The notes under the pieces are model-generated. The model worked only from the letters and a program-made list of their open reading frames with translations. It made no database searches and was not told the DNA's origin. This document shows positions 10,071 through 17,593 of a DNA stretch of 64,000 nt, one piece after another. Every line of letters begins with the position of its first letter. The stretch's first letter is position 1. The translations under genes and the position numbers were made by a program. This DNA is from Roseococcus sp965227005 (lineage in GTDB: Bacteria > Pseudomonadota > Alphaproteobacteria > Acetobacterales > Acetobacteraceae), in NCBI RefSeq assembly GCF_965227005.1, contig NZ_CBDDFJ010000036.1, positions 310,001-374,000 of the forward strand, read 5' to 3'.

Positions 10071-11207
10071 ATGCGATTTGACCTGCCGGAAATCCCGCCG
10101 GATTCCGAGAAGCTCCGAGGGGAATTGCGCGCCTTCCTCGCTGAGGCCGGCCGTGACTGGTCGCCGACGACGCGCGCGCGTTCCTGGATGGGCTTCGATC
10201 GCGATTTCTCGCGCGCCGTCGGCGAGCGCGGCTGGATCGGCATGACCTGGCCGAAGCCATATGGCGGGCGCGAACGCAGCAGCCTTGAGCGTATCGTCGT
10301 GCTGGAGGAGATGCTCGCGGCCGGCGCCCCGGTCGGCGCGCATTGGATCGGCGACCGCCAGCAGGGGCCGCTCATCCTGCGCCTGGGCACCGAGGAGCAG
10401 CGCAACCGGATCCTTCCCGGCATCGCGCGGGGCGAGCTGGCCTTCTGCATCGGCCTGTCCGAGCCCGATGCGGGCAGCGACCTCGCCGCGCTGCGCACCC
10501 GCGCCGAGCGCACCGCGACGGGCTGGACGCTCAACGGCCGCAAGATCTGGACGACCTTCGCGCATAAGAGCGACTACATGGTCGCGCTCGTCCGCACCTC
10601 GCCCGTGCCGGAGGGCGGCTCGCGCCATGCGGGGCTGTCGCAGTTCCTGGTGGACCTGCGCCTTTCCGGCCTCTCCATCCGCCCCATCCGCGATCTCGCC
10701 GGCGAGGAGAGCTTCAACGAGGTCACGTTCGACGATGTGAAGCTGCGCGCCGACGACCTCATCGGCCAGGAGGGCGCGGGCTGGGCCCAGGCGACCTCGG
10801 AGCTCGCCTTCGAGCGCAGCGGGCCGGACCGCTACCTCTCCTCCTTCCCCGCGCTGAATGCCGGCATCGATGCGCTGAACGCCGCCCCGCAACCGGGCGC
10901 CGAGGTCACGATCGGACGCATGGTCGCGCGGCTCGCCACGCTGCGCGGGATGTCGCTCTCGGTCGGCGGCATGCTGGAGCGGGGCGAATCGCCGCAGGTG
11001 GAGGCGGCACTGGTGAAGGATGTCGGCAACGTCTTCGAACAGGCGCTGCCCGAGCATCTTCGCAACCTGCTCGACCCCGGCGAGTCCACGTCCGAGCTGC
11101 GCGAGATCCTGGGCGCCCTGGCTCAGCTCGCGCCCACCTTCAGCCTGCGCGGCGGCACGCGTGAAATTCTGCGCGGCATCATCGCGCGCGACCTGGGGCT
11201 GCGCTGA
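10071..11207 (+). CDS. Acyl-CoA dehydrogenase, catalytic-type subunit
   Basis: This 378-residue flavoprotein has the acyl-CoA dehydrogenase layout: an N-terminal helical domain, a middle beta domain with GLSEPDAGSDLAALRT (FAD/substrate loop), LNGRKIWTTFAHKSDY and FNEVTFDDVKL, and a C-terminal helical domain ending LRGGTREILRGIIARDLGL. The probable catalytic base is the Glu in ELAFERSGPDR, as in dehydrogenases where the base sits on helix G. AGGAGG lies upstream of the ATG. It overlaps the next, smaller acyl-CoA dehydrogenase gene (TGATG). Such paired genes often encode heteromeric alpha2beta2 enzymes, as in bacterial sterol side-chain oxidation. The acyl substrate is unknown. Confidence 0.92.
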   Translation: MRFDLPEIPPDSEKLRGELRAFLAEAGRDWSPTTRARSWMGFDRDFSRAVGERGWIGMTWPKPYGGRERSSLERIVVLEEMLAAGAPVGAHWIGDRQQGPLILRLGTEEQRNRILPGIARGELAFCIGLSEPDAGSDLAALRTRAERTATGWTLNGRKIWTTFAHKSDYMVALVRTSPVPEGGSRHAGLSQFLVDLRLSGLSIRPIRDLAGEESFNEVTFDDVKLRADDLIGQEGAGWAQATSELAFERSGPDRYLSSFPALNAGIDALNAAPQPGAEVTIGRMVARLATLRGMSLSVGGMLERGESPQVEAALVKDVGNVFEQALPEHLRNLLDPGESTSELREILGALAQLAPTFSLRGGTREILRGIIARDLGLR

Positions 11208-12205
11208 TGACCGATCTGCGTTCGATCCTCACCGAGCAGGTGGATCGCCTCATCGGCGATGCCGGGGGCGTCGCGCTGCTTCGCCAGATCGAGGCGGGCG
11301 AATGGCCCGCGGAGCTCTGGGACGGGCTGGAGGCGCAGGGCCTCGCCCTCGCACTGGTTCCCGAGGAGGCCGGCGGCGTCGGTCTCAGCTGGGGCGACGC
11401 GGTGGCGATCTGGCAGGTGCTGGGCCGCCATGGCGCGCCCGGCCCCATCGCGGAGACCATGTTCGCCGCGGCCCTGCTGGCGAGCGCGGGCATCGAGGTT
11501 CCGCCGGGACCGCTCGGCCTCGCCTGCGGCACCGCGGCCGTGCCCTACGGGCGGCATGTCGCGCATATCGTCCGGCTGGAGGGCGCCACCGTTGCGCTGC
11601 ATGAGGCGGGCGAGGCGCGGTCGGCCGGCAATATCGGCCATGAGCCGCGCGATGCCGTGACGCCCGGCCCGCGCATCGCCCGCGCCCTGCTGCCCAACCA
11701 GTTCGGCCCACGCGCGGGCCTGCTCGGCCGCGCGCTGATCCGCGCCGCGGTCATCGCGGGCGCGCTGGAGCGCGTGCTGGCCCTGACCGTGGAATGGGCC
11801 AATACGCGCAAGCAGTTCGGCCGGGCCATCGGCAAGTTCCAGGCGGTGCAGCAGCAGCTCGCCGCCATGGCGGGCGAGGTCGCGGCGGTGAGCGTCGCGG
11901 TCAGCCAGGCCGCGCGCGCCGCCGATGCGCATGGCCTCGCCGGCGCGGCCTTCGAGATCGGCTGCGCCAAGATCATTGCCGGCGAGGCGGCGACCATGGG
12001 GGCGGCCACCGCGCACCAGGTCTTCGCCGCCATCGGCATTACCGAAGAACACGAGCTGCACCACTTCACCCGCCGCCTCTGGTCCTGGCGGGAGGAGGGC
12101 GGCACCGAACGATTCTGGGCCGCCGAGATCGGCCGCGCGGCGCTTTCGCGCGGCGGCGCGAACCTCTGGCCCGACCTCACCGCACGCGACCCGCAAGGAA
12201 ACTGA
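11207..12205 (+). CDS. Acyl-CoA dehydrogenase family, partner-type subunit
   Basis: The 332-residue protein is shorter and more divergent than its upstream neighbour. The N-terminal part retains GLALALVPEEAGGVGLSWGDA, the middle domain is reduced, and the C-terminal helical domain has the FAD-binding TRKQFGRAIGKFQAVQ and AHQVFAAIGITEEHELHHFTRR. The C-terminal domain lacks the E-G-T/G-G-T-x-E ending of the first subunit, so it may supply FAD contacts and structure while the first subunit supplies the base. The start overlaps the preceding stop (TGATG). Together with the enoyl-CoA hydratase three bases downstream it forms a compact beta-oxidation-like operon. A homomeric function cannot be excluded. 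Confidence 0.88.
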   Translation: MTDLRSILTEQVDRLIGDAGGVALLRQIEAGEWPAELWDGLEAQGLALALVPEEAGGVGLSWGDAVAIWQVLGRHGAPGPIAETMFAAALLASAGIEVPPGPLGLACGTAAVPYGRHVAHIVRLEGATVALHEAGEARSAGNIGHEPRDAVTPGPRIARALLPNQFGPRAGLLGRALIRAAVIAGALERVLALTVEWANTRKQFGRAIGKFQAVQQQLAAMAGEVAAVSVAVSQAARAADAHGLAGAAFEIGCAKIIAGEAATMGAATAHQVFAAIGITEEHELHHFTRRLWSWREEGGTERFWAAEIGRAALSRGGANLWPDLTARDPQGN

Positions 12206-12208
12206 TGA

Positions 12209-13012
12209 ATGGCTGACTTCCTCAAGATCGAGCAGGACGGCCCCGTCGTCACGATCACGCTCAACGCGCCCGAGCGCCGCAATGCCATCTCCAGCTTCGC
12301 CGATTGCGACGAGGTGGAGGACGCCTGCCGCCGCATCGCGCGCGACGACAGCCTGCGCTGCGTCATCGTGACTGGCGCCGACCCCGCCTTCTGCGCGGGC
12401 GGCGACCTCAAGGGCATGCGCGACCGCACCGGCATCATGGCCGCCACCAATGCGGCCGAGATGCGCGAGAACTACCGCCGCGGCATCCAGCGCATCCCGC
12501 TCGCGCTGTGGGAGCTCGACCTGCCGACCATCGCCGCCATCAATGGCCCCGCGATCGGCGCAGGCCTCGATCTCGCCTGCATGTGCGACATGCGCATCGC
12601 CAGCGAGAAGGCCATCTTCGCGGAGAGCTTCGTGCGCGTGGGCATCGTCCCCGGCGATGGCGGCGCCTGGCTGCTGCCGCGCGCGGTCGGCCTCGCCATG
12701 GCCGCCGAGATGTCCTTCACGGGCGATCCGCTGAATGCCGAGCAGGGCCTGGCCGCGCGGCTCGTCTCGCGCGTGGTGCCGCATGCGGAGCTCATGTCGG
12801 CCGCGAGGGAGCTGGCCGCGCGCGTGGCGAAGAATCCGCCGCAGGTGCTGCGCATGACCAAGCGCCTGCTGCGCGAGGGCCAGCACATGTCGCTGGCCTC
12901 GACGCTGGAATTGTCGGCGGCCTTCCAGGCGATCGCGCAGGAGACCGAGGATCACAAGGAAGCGGTGAGCGCCATGCTGGAAAAGCGGCAGGCGACCTTC
13001 ACCGGCCGCTAG
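12209..13012 (+). CDS. Enoyl-CoA hydratase/isomerase family protein
   Basis: This 267-residue crotonase-fold protein hydrates or otherwise transforms acyl-CoA thioesters. VTITLNAPERRNAIS opens the fold. The two oxyanion-hole stretches are ADPAFCAGGDLKGM and INGPAIGAGLDLACMCDMRIAS. E-F-like SFVRVGIVPGDGGAW follows, where classical hydratases have a catalytic Glu; here Asp/Gly occupy the neighbouring positions, so the reaction may be hydration, isomerisation or hydrolysis. AAGGAA lies eight bases upstream of the ATG, which is four bases past the preceding stop. It acts with the two acyl-CoA dehydrogenase subunits on an unknown CoA ester. Confidence 0.9.
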   Translation: MADFLKIEQDGPVVTITLNAPERRNAISSFADCDEVEDACRRIARDDSLRCVIVTGADPAFCAGGDLKGMRDRTGIMAATNAAEMRENYRRGIQRIPLALWELDLPTIAAINGPAIGAGLDLACMCDMRIASEKAIFAESFVRVGIVPGDGGAWLLPRAVGLAMAAEMSFTGDPLNAEQGLAARLVSRVVPHAELMSAARELAARVAKNPPQVLRMTKRLLREGQHMSLASTLELSAAFQAIAQETEDHKEAVSAMLEKRQATFTGR

Positions 13013-13018
13013 GCATCG

Positions 13019-13047
13019 CGGCGCAGGAAACCAGGTTTCCTGCGCCG
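13019..13047. repeat. Palindromic repeat, copy 1 (also a likely bidirectional terminator)
   Basis: Arms of 14 bp (CGGCGCAGGAAACC and its complement) flank a single A. The element lies between the convergent enoyl-CoA hydratase and SDR genes, seven bases past the hydratase stop. It shares the core CAGGAAAC...GTTTCCTG with palindromes at 52365-52387 and 61613-61633. Confidence 0.75.
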
Positions 13048-13057
13048 TCGAAGCGGT

Positions 13058-13807
13058 TCAGCCGCGGCCTTCCCAGGGCATCAGCGAGGCCTTGATCGTC
13101 AGGAAGGGCACGTTCGCCTCGGGCGTCACGCTGTCCATGAAGACGATGGCGTTGGCCACGTTCTGCACGTCCATCGTGGCCTCGACGACCAGCTCGCCGC
13201 TCGGCTGCTTCACGCCCTTGGTCATGCGCTGCGTCATGTTCGTCGCCGCATTGCCGATGTCGATCTGGCCAGCGACGATGTTGTACTTGCGCCCGTCCAG
13301 GATCAGCGACTTCGTGAGCCCCGTGATGGCGTGCTTCGTCGCCGTATAGGCCACGCTGTCCGGCCGCGGCGTGTGCGCGCTGATGGAGCCGTTGTTGATG
13401 ATGCGCCCGCCCTGCGGCGACTGCTCCTTCATCATGCGGAAGGCCTGCTGCGCGCAGAGGAAGGAACCGGTGAGGTTCACGTTCACCACCTGCAGCCACT
13501 TCTCCACCGGCAGGTCCTCGAGCAGGTAGCCCTGCACGCCCATGCCGGCATTGTTGAACAGCAGGTCGCAGCGGCCCCACTTCGACTTCACGTCCGCGAA
13601 GAGCTTGGCCACGCCCTCGGGCGAGGCGACGTCGGTCGCGACGGCCATGGCATTGCCGGAATTGGCGCCGGCCATCTGCGCCGTCTCGTCCAGCGCCTCC
13701 TGGCGCCGCGCGACCAGGGCCACGCGATATCCCGCCTTCAACAGGCCGAGCGCCGAGGCGCGCCCGATGCCCGTGCTCGCCCCCGTCACCACCGCGACTT
13801 TGCTCAT
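13058..13807 (-). CDS. Short-chain dehydrogenase/reductase (SDR)
   Basis: This 249-residue classical SDR has the nucleotide-binding TGASTGIG (8-15), NNAG (85-88), S141 and the catalytic Y154-x-x-x-K158. R34-R35 after the second beta strand (VALVARRQE) favour NADP(H). The substrate is not evident. The C-terminal part (MDVQNVANAIVFMDS) resembles SDRs annotated as general oxidoreductases next to CoA-ester or aromatic catabolic genes. It is convergent with the enoyl-CoA hydratase and divergent from the amidohydrolase gene, with a 95-base gap holding a 16-base palindrome. Confidence 0.9.
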   Translation of the reverse strand: MSKVAVVTGASTGIGRASALGLLKAGYRVALVARRQEALDETAQMAGANSGNAMAVATDVASPEGVAKLFADVKSKWGRCDLLFNNAGMGVQGYLLEDLPVEKWLQVVNVNLTGSFLCAQQAFRMMKEQSPQGGRIINNGSISAHTPRPDSVAYTATKHAITGLTKSLILDGRKYNIVAGQIDIGNAATNMTQRMTKGVKQPSGELVVEATMDVQNVANAIVFMDSVTPEANVPFLTIKASLMPWEGRG

Positions 13808-13857
13808 GCGACTTATTCCCCAGAGTTATGCCGGGCCGAACCGGCCAAGCTTTTGCG

Positions 13858-13873
13858 GACGCAAGATTGCGTC
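13858..13873. promoter_or_regulatory. Palindrome in the SDR/amidohydrolase divergent region
   Basis: GACGCAA-GA-TTGCGTC is a perfect 7-bp-arm palindrome that ends 29 bases upstream of the amidohydrolase ATG and lies 51 bases upstream of the SDR start. Position and symmetry suit an operator for a dimeric regulator. No adjacent regulator gene is present. Confidence 0.4.
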
Positions 13874-13902
13874 GGAGACGCGATCGCCGCAATCTCAGGC
13901 CC

Positions 13903-14775
13903 ATGGAACCGACCCTGATATTCGATTGCGTCCCCGCAAACGAGAAGACCTGCGCCCCTCGCCAGAAGGCGCCCCCCGGAAGCTGCGACAGCCACTTCCA
14001 CATCTTTGGCCCCTATGACCGCTTCCCCATGAGCGCGTCGCGGCCCTACACGCCGCCGCCGGCGTCGATCGAGCATTATCTCGATATGGCCAACACCCTC
14101 GGGCTCGACCGCCGCGTCGTCGTGCAGGCGAGCGTCTATGGCACCGACAACCGCGTCACGTTGGATGCCGTGGCGCGCTTCGGCCGCGACAATGCGCGCG
14201 CCGTCGTCGTGGTGGACGAGGGCGTGATGCCCGACGAGCTGAAGCGCCTTGCCGATGAGGGCGCGGTCGGCCTGCGCCTCAACGTCGTGAGCGGAAACGG
14301 CACGCCCGTCGAGCAGATCGAGAGCCTGGCGCGCCGCGTGGCGAGCCTGGGCTGGCACATCCAGCTCTACATGAAGGGCGCCGTGATGAAGGACCTGGCG
14401 CCGCAGCTGGCACGGCTTCCGGTTCCGCTGGTGCTCGACCACATGGCGGGCGTGGACGCGGCCGACGGTCCGGAAGGCGCGGAGCTGGAGGCAGCGCTGC
14501 GTCTGCTCGAGACGGGCAATGTGTGGGTGAAGATCAGCGGCTACCGTTCCAGCAAACCGCCCTACGACAACCTCGCGCCCATCGCGCGCCGCTTCGTGGA
14601 GGTGGCGCCCGAGCGTTGCGTCTGGGGCACCGACTGGCCGCACACGCAGTTCCAGACCCAGGCCGAGATGACCGATGGCGGCATGCTGCTCGACTGGCTC
14701 TTCGACTGGGTGCCCGATGCCGCGACGCGCGAGAAGATCCTGGTGACCAACCCGGCGGCGCTCTACCGCTTCTGA
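13903..14775 (+). CDS. Amidohydrolase family protein, LigI-like (2-pyrone-4,6-dicarboxylate hydrolase type)
   Basis: The ATG at 13903 (MEPTLIFDCVPAN) gives 290 residues; a longer open frame starts at 13828 without support. The TIM-barrel amidohydrolase-2 features are H31-F-H33 in CDSHFHIFGP, VVVQASVYGTDNRVTLDA, GLRLNVVSG, LVLDHMAG and the C-terminal WGTDWPH with its conserved Asp. The phrase SHFHIFGPYDRFP resembles 2-pyrone-4,6-dicarboxylate lactonase and related lactone or dicarboxylate hydrolases that can act without a bound metal. The physiological substrate is unknown. It is monocistronic: a regulatory palindrome lies upstream and the Mo-box/mop unit starts shortly downstream. Confidence 0.87.
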   Translation: MEPTLIFDCVPANEKTCAPRQKAPPGSCDSHFHIFGPYDRFPMSASRPYTPPPASIEHYLDMANTLGLDRRVVVQASVYGTDNRVTLDAVARFGRDNARAVVVVDEGVMPDELKRLADEGAVGLRLNVVSGNGTPVEQIESLARRVASLGWHIQLYMKGAVMKDLAPQLARLPVPLVLDHMAGVDAADGPEGAELEAALRLLETGNVWVKISGYRSSKPPYDNLAPIARRFVEVAPERCVWGTDWPHTQFQTQAEMTDGGMLLDWLFDWVPDAATREKILVTNPAALYRF

Positions 14776-14798
14776 GCTGGCGAAAATCCTGAGGGAGG

Positions 14799-14822
14799 CG
14801 TTATGATTGGTCGATCATAACG
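14799..14822. promoter_or_regulatory. Candidate Mo-box (ModE/MopA-type operator)
   Basis: A perfect palindrome with half sites CGTTATGAT and ATCATAACG separated by six bases (TGGTCG) lies 19 bases upstream of the mop ATG. Layout (9-6-9) and ends (CGTTAT...ATAACG) agree with the CGnTATATA-N6/7-TATATnnCG pattern known for ModE-type molybdate sensors. The link to molybdenum control is inference from resemblance plus position. Confidence 0.6.
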
Positions 14823-14841
14823 ATTCCGATAGGGAGCCATC

Positions 14842-15048
14842 ATGAAACTCAGCGCCAGGAACCAGATCAAGGGCACCGTCGTCAGCGTGCAGAAAGGCCA
14901 GACCACCGGCCATGTGCGCCTCGACATCGGCCAGGGCGTGATCGTCACCTCCTCCATCACCAACGAGGCCATCGACGACCTCGAATTGAAGGTGGGCGAC
15001 ACGGCCATCGCCGTGATCAAGGCCTCGGATGTGATGGTCGCGAAGTAG
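14842..15048 (+). CDS. mop: Molbindin, single TOBE (Mop) domain protein
   Basis: The 68-residue protein is one complete Mop/TOBE domain: MKLSARNQIKGTVVSVQKG, VRLDIGQGVIVTSSIT, then AIAVIKASDVMVAK. Molbindins assemble as hexamers that bind molybdate or tungstate and buffer it in the cytoplasm. The ATG has AGGGAG seven bases upstream. The gene sits directly behind a candidate Mo-box, consistent with control by molybdate, and is followed after four bases by a SUOX-fold exported protein. Three molybdoenzyme-related loci occur within 16 kb, giving a clear local role for a molybdate store. Confidence 0.92.
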   Translation: MKLSARNQIKGTVVSVQKGQTTGHVRLDIGQGVIVTSSITNEAIDDLELKVGDTAIAVIKASDVMVAK

Positions 15049-15052
15049 TCCG

Positions 15053-15514
15053 ATGCGCCGGCTCCTCGTGATCGCTGTCCTCGCACTGCTGGCGGCACCG
15101 GCCGCCTGGGCGCAGACGATCGTCGTGGAGATCGAGGGACGCTCCCGCGTCCTGGACGCCGCGGCGCTGGCCGCCCTTCCCACGGCGACCTCCAGCGTCG
15201 AGCGCAATGGCGCCCGCGTCACCTATACGGGCCCGCTGCTCTGGCAGGTCCTCGCGGCGGGCGGCGCCGCGCCGGAATACGCGCTCGCGGCGCGGCTCGC
15301 GCTGCTGGTGACGGCCAGCGACGGCTACACTACGGTGCTTTCGCTCGGGGAGATCGCGCCCGAGCTGGGGAATCGCCCGGTCCTGCTGGGCCTCTCGGCG
15401 GATGACGCCTCCATCCGGTCCTTCCCGCGTCTGGTCGTCCCGGGCGAGCGCCGGGGCGCGCGCGGCGTGCGGGACGTGGCCCGCCTCACGGTGCTGCCCG
15501 TCCGGACGCCCTGA
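15053..15514 (+). CDS. Exported SUOX-fold (molybdopterin-binding-domain-like) protein lacking cysteine
   Basis: This 153-residue protein has a signal peptide (MRRLLVIAVLALLAAPAAWA, cut before QT). The mature part resembles the sulfite-oxidase/YedY molybdopterin-binding fold in miniature: VTYTGPLLWQVLAAGG corresponds to the 'x-W-x-G-x-x-L-x-x-L-L' element and FPRLVVPGERRGARGV to the 'R-L-V-V-P' element. There is no cysteine anywhere, so the usual molybdenum thiolate ligand is absent and redox catalysis is unlikely. It starts four bases past mop and is presumably cotranscribed under the same Mo-box. A role as periplasmic molybdate or cofactor-related binding protein is plausible but unproven. 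Confidence 0.7.
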   Translation: MRRLLVIAVLALLAAPAAWAQTIVVEIEGRSRVLDAAALAALPTATSSVERNGARVTYTGPLLWQVLAAGGAAPEYALAARLALLVTASDGYTTVLSLGEIAPELGNRPVLLGLSADDASIRSFPRLVVPGERRGARGVRDVARLTVLPVRTP

Positions 15515-15637
15515 CACGGGCGGGACGCCCGCCACCCATGCCGAGAATGGACAGCCGCCCGGCGGCCCGGCACATCGACGCCGGGCGCGCGCCCCCTTAG
15601 GCAAGCGGCCGAGTTTCCCCCGCATCGGATCCCCCTC

Positions 15638-16594
15638 ATGACCAGCGACCAGACGCTTCCCATCCTCGCGACCCATGGCGGCAAGTTCCATTGCGACGAG
15701 GTCTTCGCCTATGCCGTCCTGCGCCTGGCGCTGGGCCTGCGGGCGCCGGGCCAGGACCATGTCCTGCGGCGCACCCGCAAGCAGGAACTGCTCGACACGG
15801 CGGATATCGTCTGGGACGTGGGCTTCGCCTTCGACGAGGCGGCGCACCGCTTCGACCACCACCAGCGCGGCGCGCCGCTACGCGCGGACGAGACGCCCTT
15901 CTCCTCGGCGGGCCTGGTCTGGCGCGTCTATGGCGAGCGCGCGGTCGCCGCCCTGCTGAAGGAGAGCGGTTCGGAGGGCTTCGCCGCCGCCATCGCGGCC
16001 GATCTCGACGAGACGATCGTGCGCACCATCGACGAGATCGACAACGGCGTGACGGCCGATGGCCCGGTCCGGCGCGACACCCTCGGCTTCGCCGGGCTGA
16101 TCGGCGAGTTCAACCCGACCTGGGACAATCCCTCGGCGAACGGCGCCTCGGCCGGCGATGCCGCCTTCCTGGAGGCGGCCGAGCTCGCCACCGGCATGCT
16201 GCGCCGGCGCGTGGACGGGCTGCGGGCGCGGCTGGCCGCGGAGGCGAGCGTGCTGGCGGCCCATGCGGCCGGCGAGGATCCGCGCATCCTGGTGCTGGAG
16301 CGCGGCATGCCCTGGAAGAACGTGATCTTCACCCACGAGCTTCCGGTGCTCTTCACCGTCTCGCCAGCCTCGAACGGCAACTGGATGCTGGACACGATGC
16401 CGCCGGAGCCCGGCTCCTTCGCGCAGCGCCATCCGCTGCCGGAAGCCTGGGCCGGGCTGGAAGCCGGCGTGCTGGCGGAGACGGCGGGCGTGCCTGACGC
16501 CGTCTTCGTGCATCTGCGCCGCTTCGTGGGCGCGGCGAAGTCGCGCGAGGGCGCCCTGGCGATGGCCCGCAAGGCCGTGGAAATGCCGGCCTGA
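15638..16594 (+). CDS. MYG1 (UPF0160) family protein
   Basis: The 318-residue product is a full-length MYG1 family member. Family hallmarks are ATHGGKFHCDEVFAYAVLR near residues 9-28 and RFDHHQRGAP near residues 71-80, both metal-binding DHH-like motifs, with ENFNPTW-type sequence (EFNPTWDNPS) and the C-terminal HLRRFVGAAKSREGAL. Eukaryotic MYG1 is a 3'-5' RNA exonuclease, and the motifs suggest a DHH-phosphoesterase-like fold. Bacterial members are little studied, so the RNA or nucleotide target is unknown. The gene stands alone between the mop unit and a GNAT gene. The 123 bases before it show no clear regulatory element beyond G+C-rich sequence. Confidence 0.87.
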   Translation: MTSDQTLPILATHGGKFHCDEVFAYAVLRLALGLRAPGQDHVLRRTRKQELLDTADIVWDVGFAFDEAAHRFDHHQRGAPLRADETPFSSAGLVWRVYGERAVAALLKESGSEGFAAAIAADLDETIVRTIDEIDNGVTADGPVRRDTLGFAGLIGEFNPTWDNPSANGASAGDAAFLEAAELATGMLRRRVDGLRARLAAEASVLAAHAAGEDPRILVLERGMPWKNVIFTHELPVLFTVSPASNGNWMLDTMPPEPGSFAQRHPLPEAWAGLEAGVLAETAGVPDAVFVHLRRFVGAAKSREGALAMARKAVEMPA

Positions 16595-16637
16595 TGGTGG
16601 ATTGGTCCCGAACCCCCCGCGATCCCAGGAGAACGGC

Positions 16638-17120
16638 ATGCTGATCCGCCCCGCCCGCCACGAGGATCGCAGCGCGATCCTGTCCATCATCGGGCCGACG
16701 ATCCGGGCCGGGGAGACCTATACGCTCGACCCGGCCATGGGCGAGGCCGAGGCGCTGGCCTATTGGCTCGCCGCCGACAAAGAAACCTTCGTCGCCGAGG
16801 ACGAAGGCGTCATCGTCGGCACCTACTACATGCGCCCCAACCAGGCGGGGGGCGGCGGGCATGTCTGCAATTGCGGATATATGACCGATGGCTCGGCCCT
16901 GGGCCGAGGCGTGGCGCGGGCGATGTGCGGACACTCGCTCGAGCACGCCCGGTCACGCGGCTATCGCGCCATGCAGTTCAACTTCGTCGTCAGCACCAAC
17001 GAGCGGGCCGTGCGGCTCTGGCAGTCCATGGGGTTCCACATCGCGGGACGCCTGCCGCTCGCCTTTCGGCATCCGAGCCTTGGCTATGTGGATGCGCTGG
17101 TCATGTTCCAGGCCCTCTGA
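16638..17120 (+). CDS. GNAT family N-acetyltransferase
   Basis: The ATG at 16638 is chosen because AGGAGAA sits five bases upstream; an in-frame TTG at 16602 would add twelve poorly conserved residues. The 160-residue product begins MLIRPARHEDRSAI, typical of GNATs. It carries VGTYYMRPNQ in the central strands and the acetyl-CoA-binding ALGRGVARAMCGHSLEHARSRGY followed by FNFVVSTNERAVRLWQSMGFHIAGRLP, the classical N-x-x-A-x-x-L-Y/W-x-x-x-G-F ending. The acceptor is unknown. It may be cotranscribed with the MYG1 gene 43 bases upstream and is convergent with a second GNAT gene. Confidence 0.9.
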   Translation: MLIRPARHEDRSAILSIIGPTIRAGETYTLDPAMGEAEALAYWLAADKETFVAEDEGVIVGTYYMRPNQAGGGGHVCNCGYMTDGSALGRGVARAMCGHSLEHARSRGYRAMQFNFVVSTNERAVRLWQSMGFHIAGRLPLAFRHPSLGYVDALVMFQAL

Positions 17121-17148
17121 TCGGAAGAGGCCTGGGGCGGTTCCCGGC

Positions 17149-17586
17149 CTAAAGCTTCTTGCGGTACCAGATCCGCGAATGACCGGGCGGCATGCCATCC
17201 AGCCGTCCGGCCTCGATCCAGCCATGGCGCTGCCAGAAGTTCGGCGCATGGAAGCTGAAGGTGTCGGTATAGGCGTCGGTGCAGCCGCGTGTCCGGGCAA
17301 CGGCCTCCGCGCGGGCCAGCAGATCGCCGCCGAGGCCCTTGCCGCGCACGCCGGGCGAGAGCCAGAGCCAGTCGATGAAGAGCCAGTTCCAATAGGTCAG
17401 GCCCAATAGCCCGCCCTTGACCACCTCGTCCTCGTCGCGGGCCAGCACCGTCACCGGCTCGCGGTCATAGGGGCCGCCGCGCTCCTGGTTGTAGCTGTGC
17501 AGGCCGCGCTGGATGGCGGCGACCGCTTCCAGCTCGGGATAATCGTCGTCGCTGATGATGAGCTTCGGGGAGTCCAGATCGGGCAT
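17149..17586 (-). CDS. GNAT family N-acetyltransferase
   Basis: The 145-residue product has the GNAT acetyl-CoA-binding segment LSPGVRGKGLGGDLLARAEAVARTRG (R/Q-x-x-G-x-G/A) and a later FHAPNFWQRHGWIEAGRLDG, equivalent to the family's F-Y-x-x-x-G-F motif. The acidic N-terminus is unremarkable. It is unrelated at close range to the neighbouring forward GNAT, so this is not a recent duplication. It starts seven bases past the end of parA on the same strand and is probably in its transcript. Acceptor unknown. Confidence 0.88.
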   Translation of the reverse strand: MPDLDSPKLIISDDDYPELEAVAAIQRGLHSYNQERGGPYDREPVTVLARDEDEVVKGGLLGLTYWNWLFIDWLWLSPGVRGKGLGGDLLARAEAVARTRGCTDAYTDTFSFHAPNFWQRHGWIEAGRLDGMPPGHSRIWYRKKL

Positions 17587-17593
17587 TCGCCGT

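Noticed and set aside
13828..13902. Longer N-terminus for the LigI-like amidohydrolase
   Set aside because: The extension would translate the operator-like palindrome and gives an Arg-rich stretch without family similarity. The ATG at 13903 gives the usual length.
14799..14822. The mop-upstream palindrome considered as terminator of the amidohydrolase gene
   Set aside because: The arms are A+T-rich for this genome, the hairpin would be weak and no U-run follows. The CGTTAT...ATAACG layout fits an operator better.
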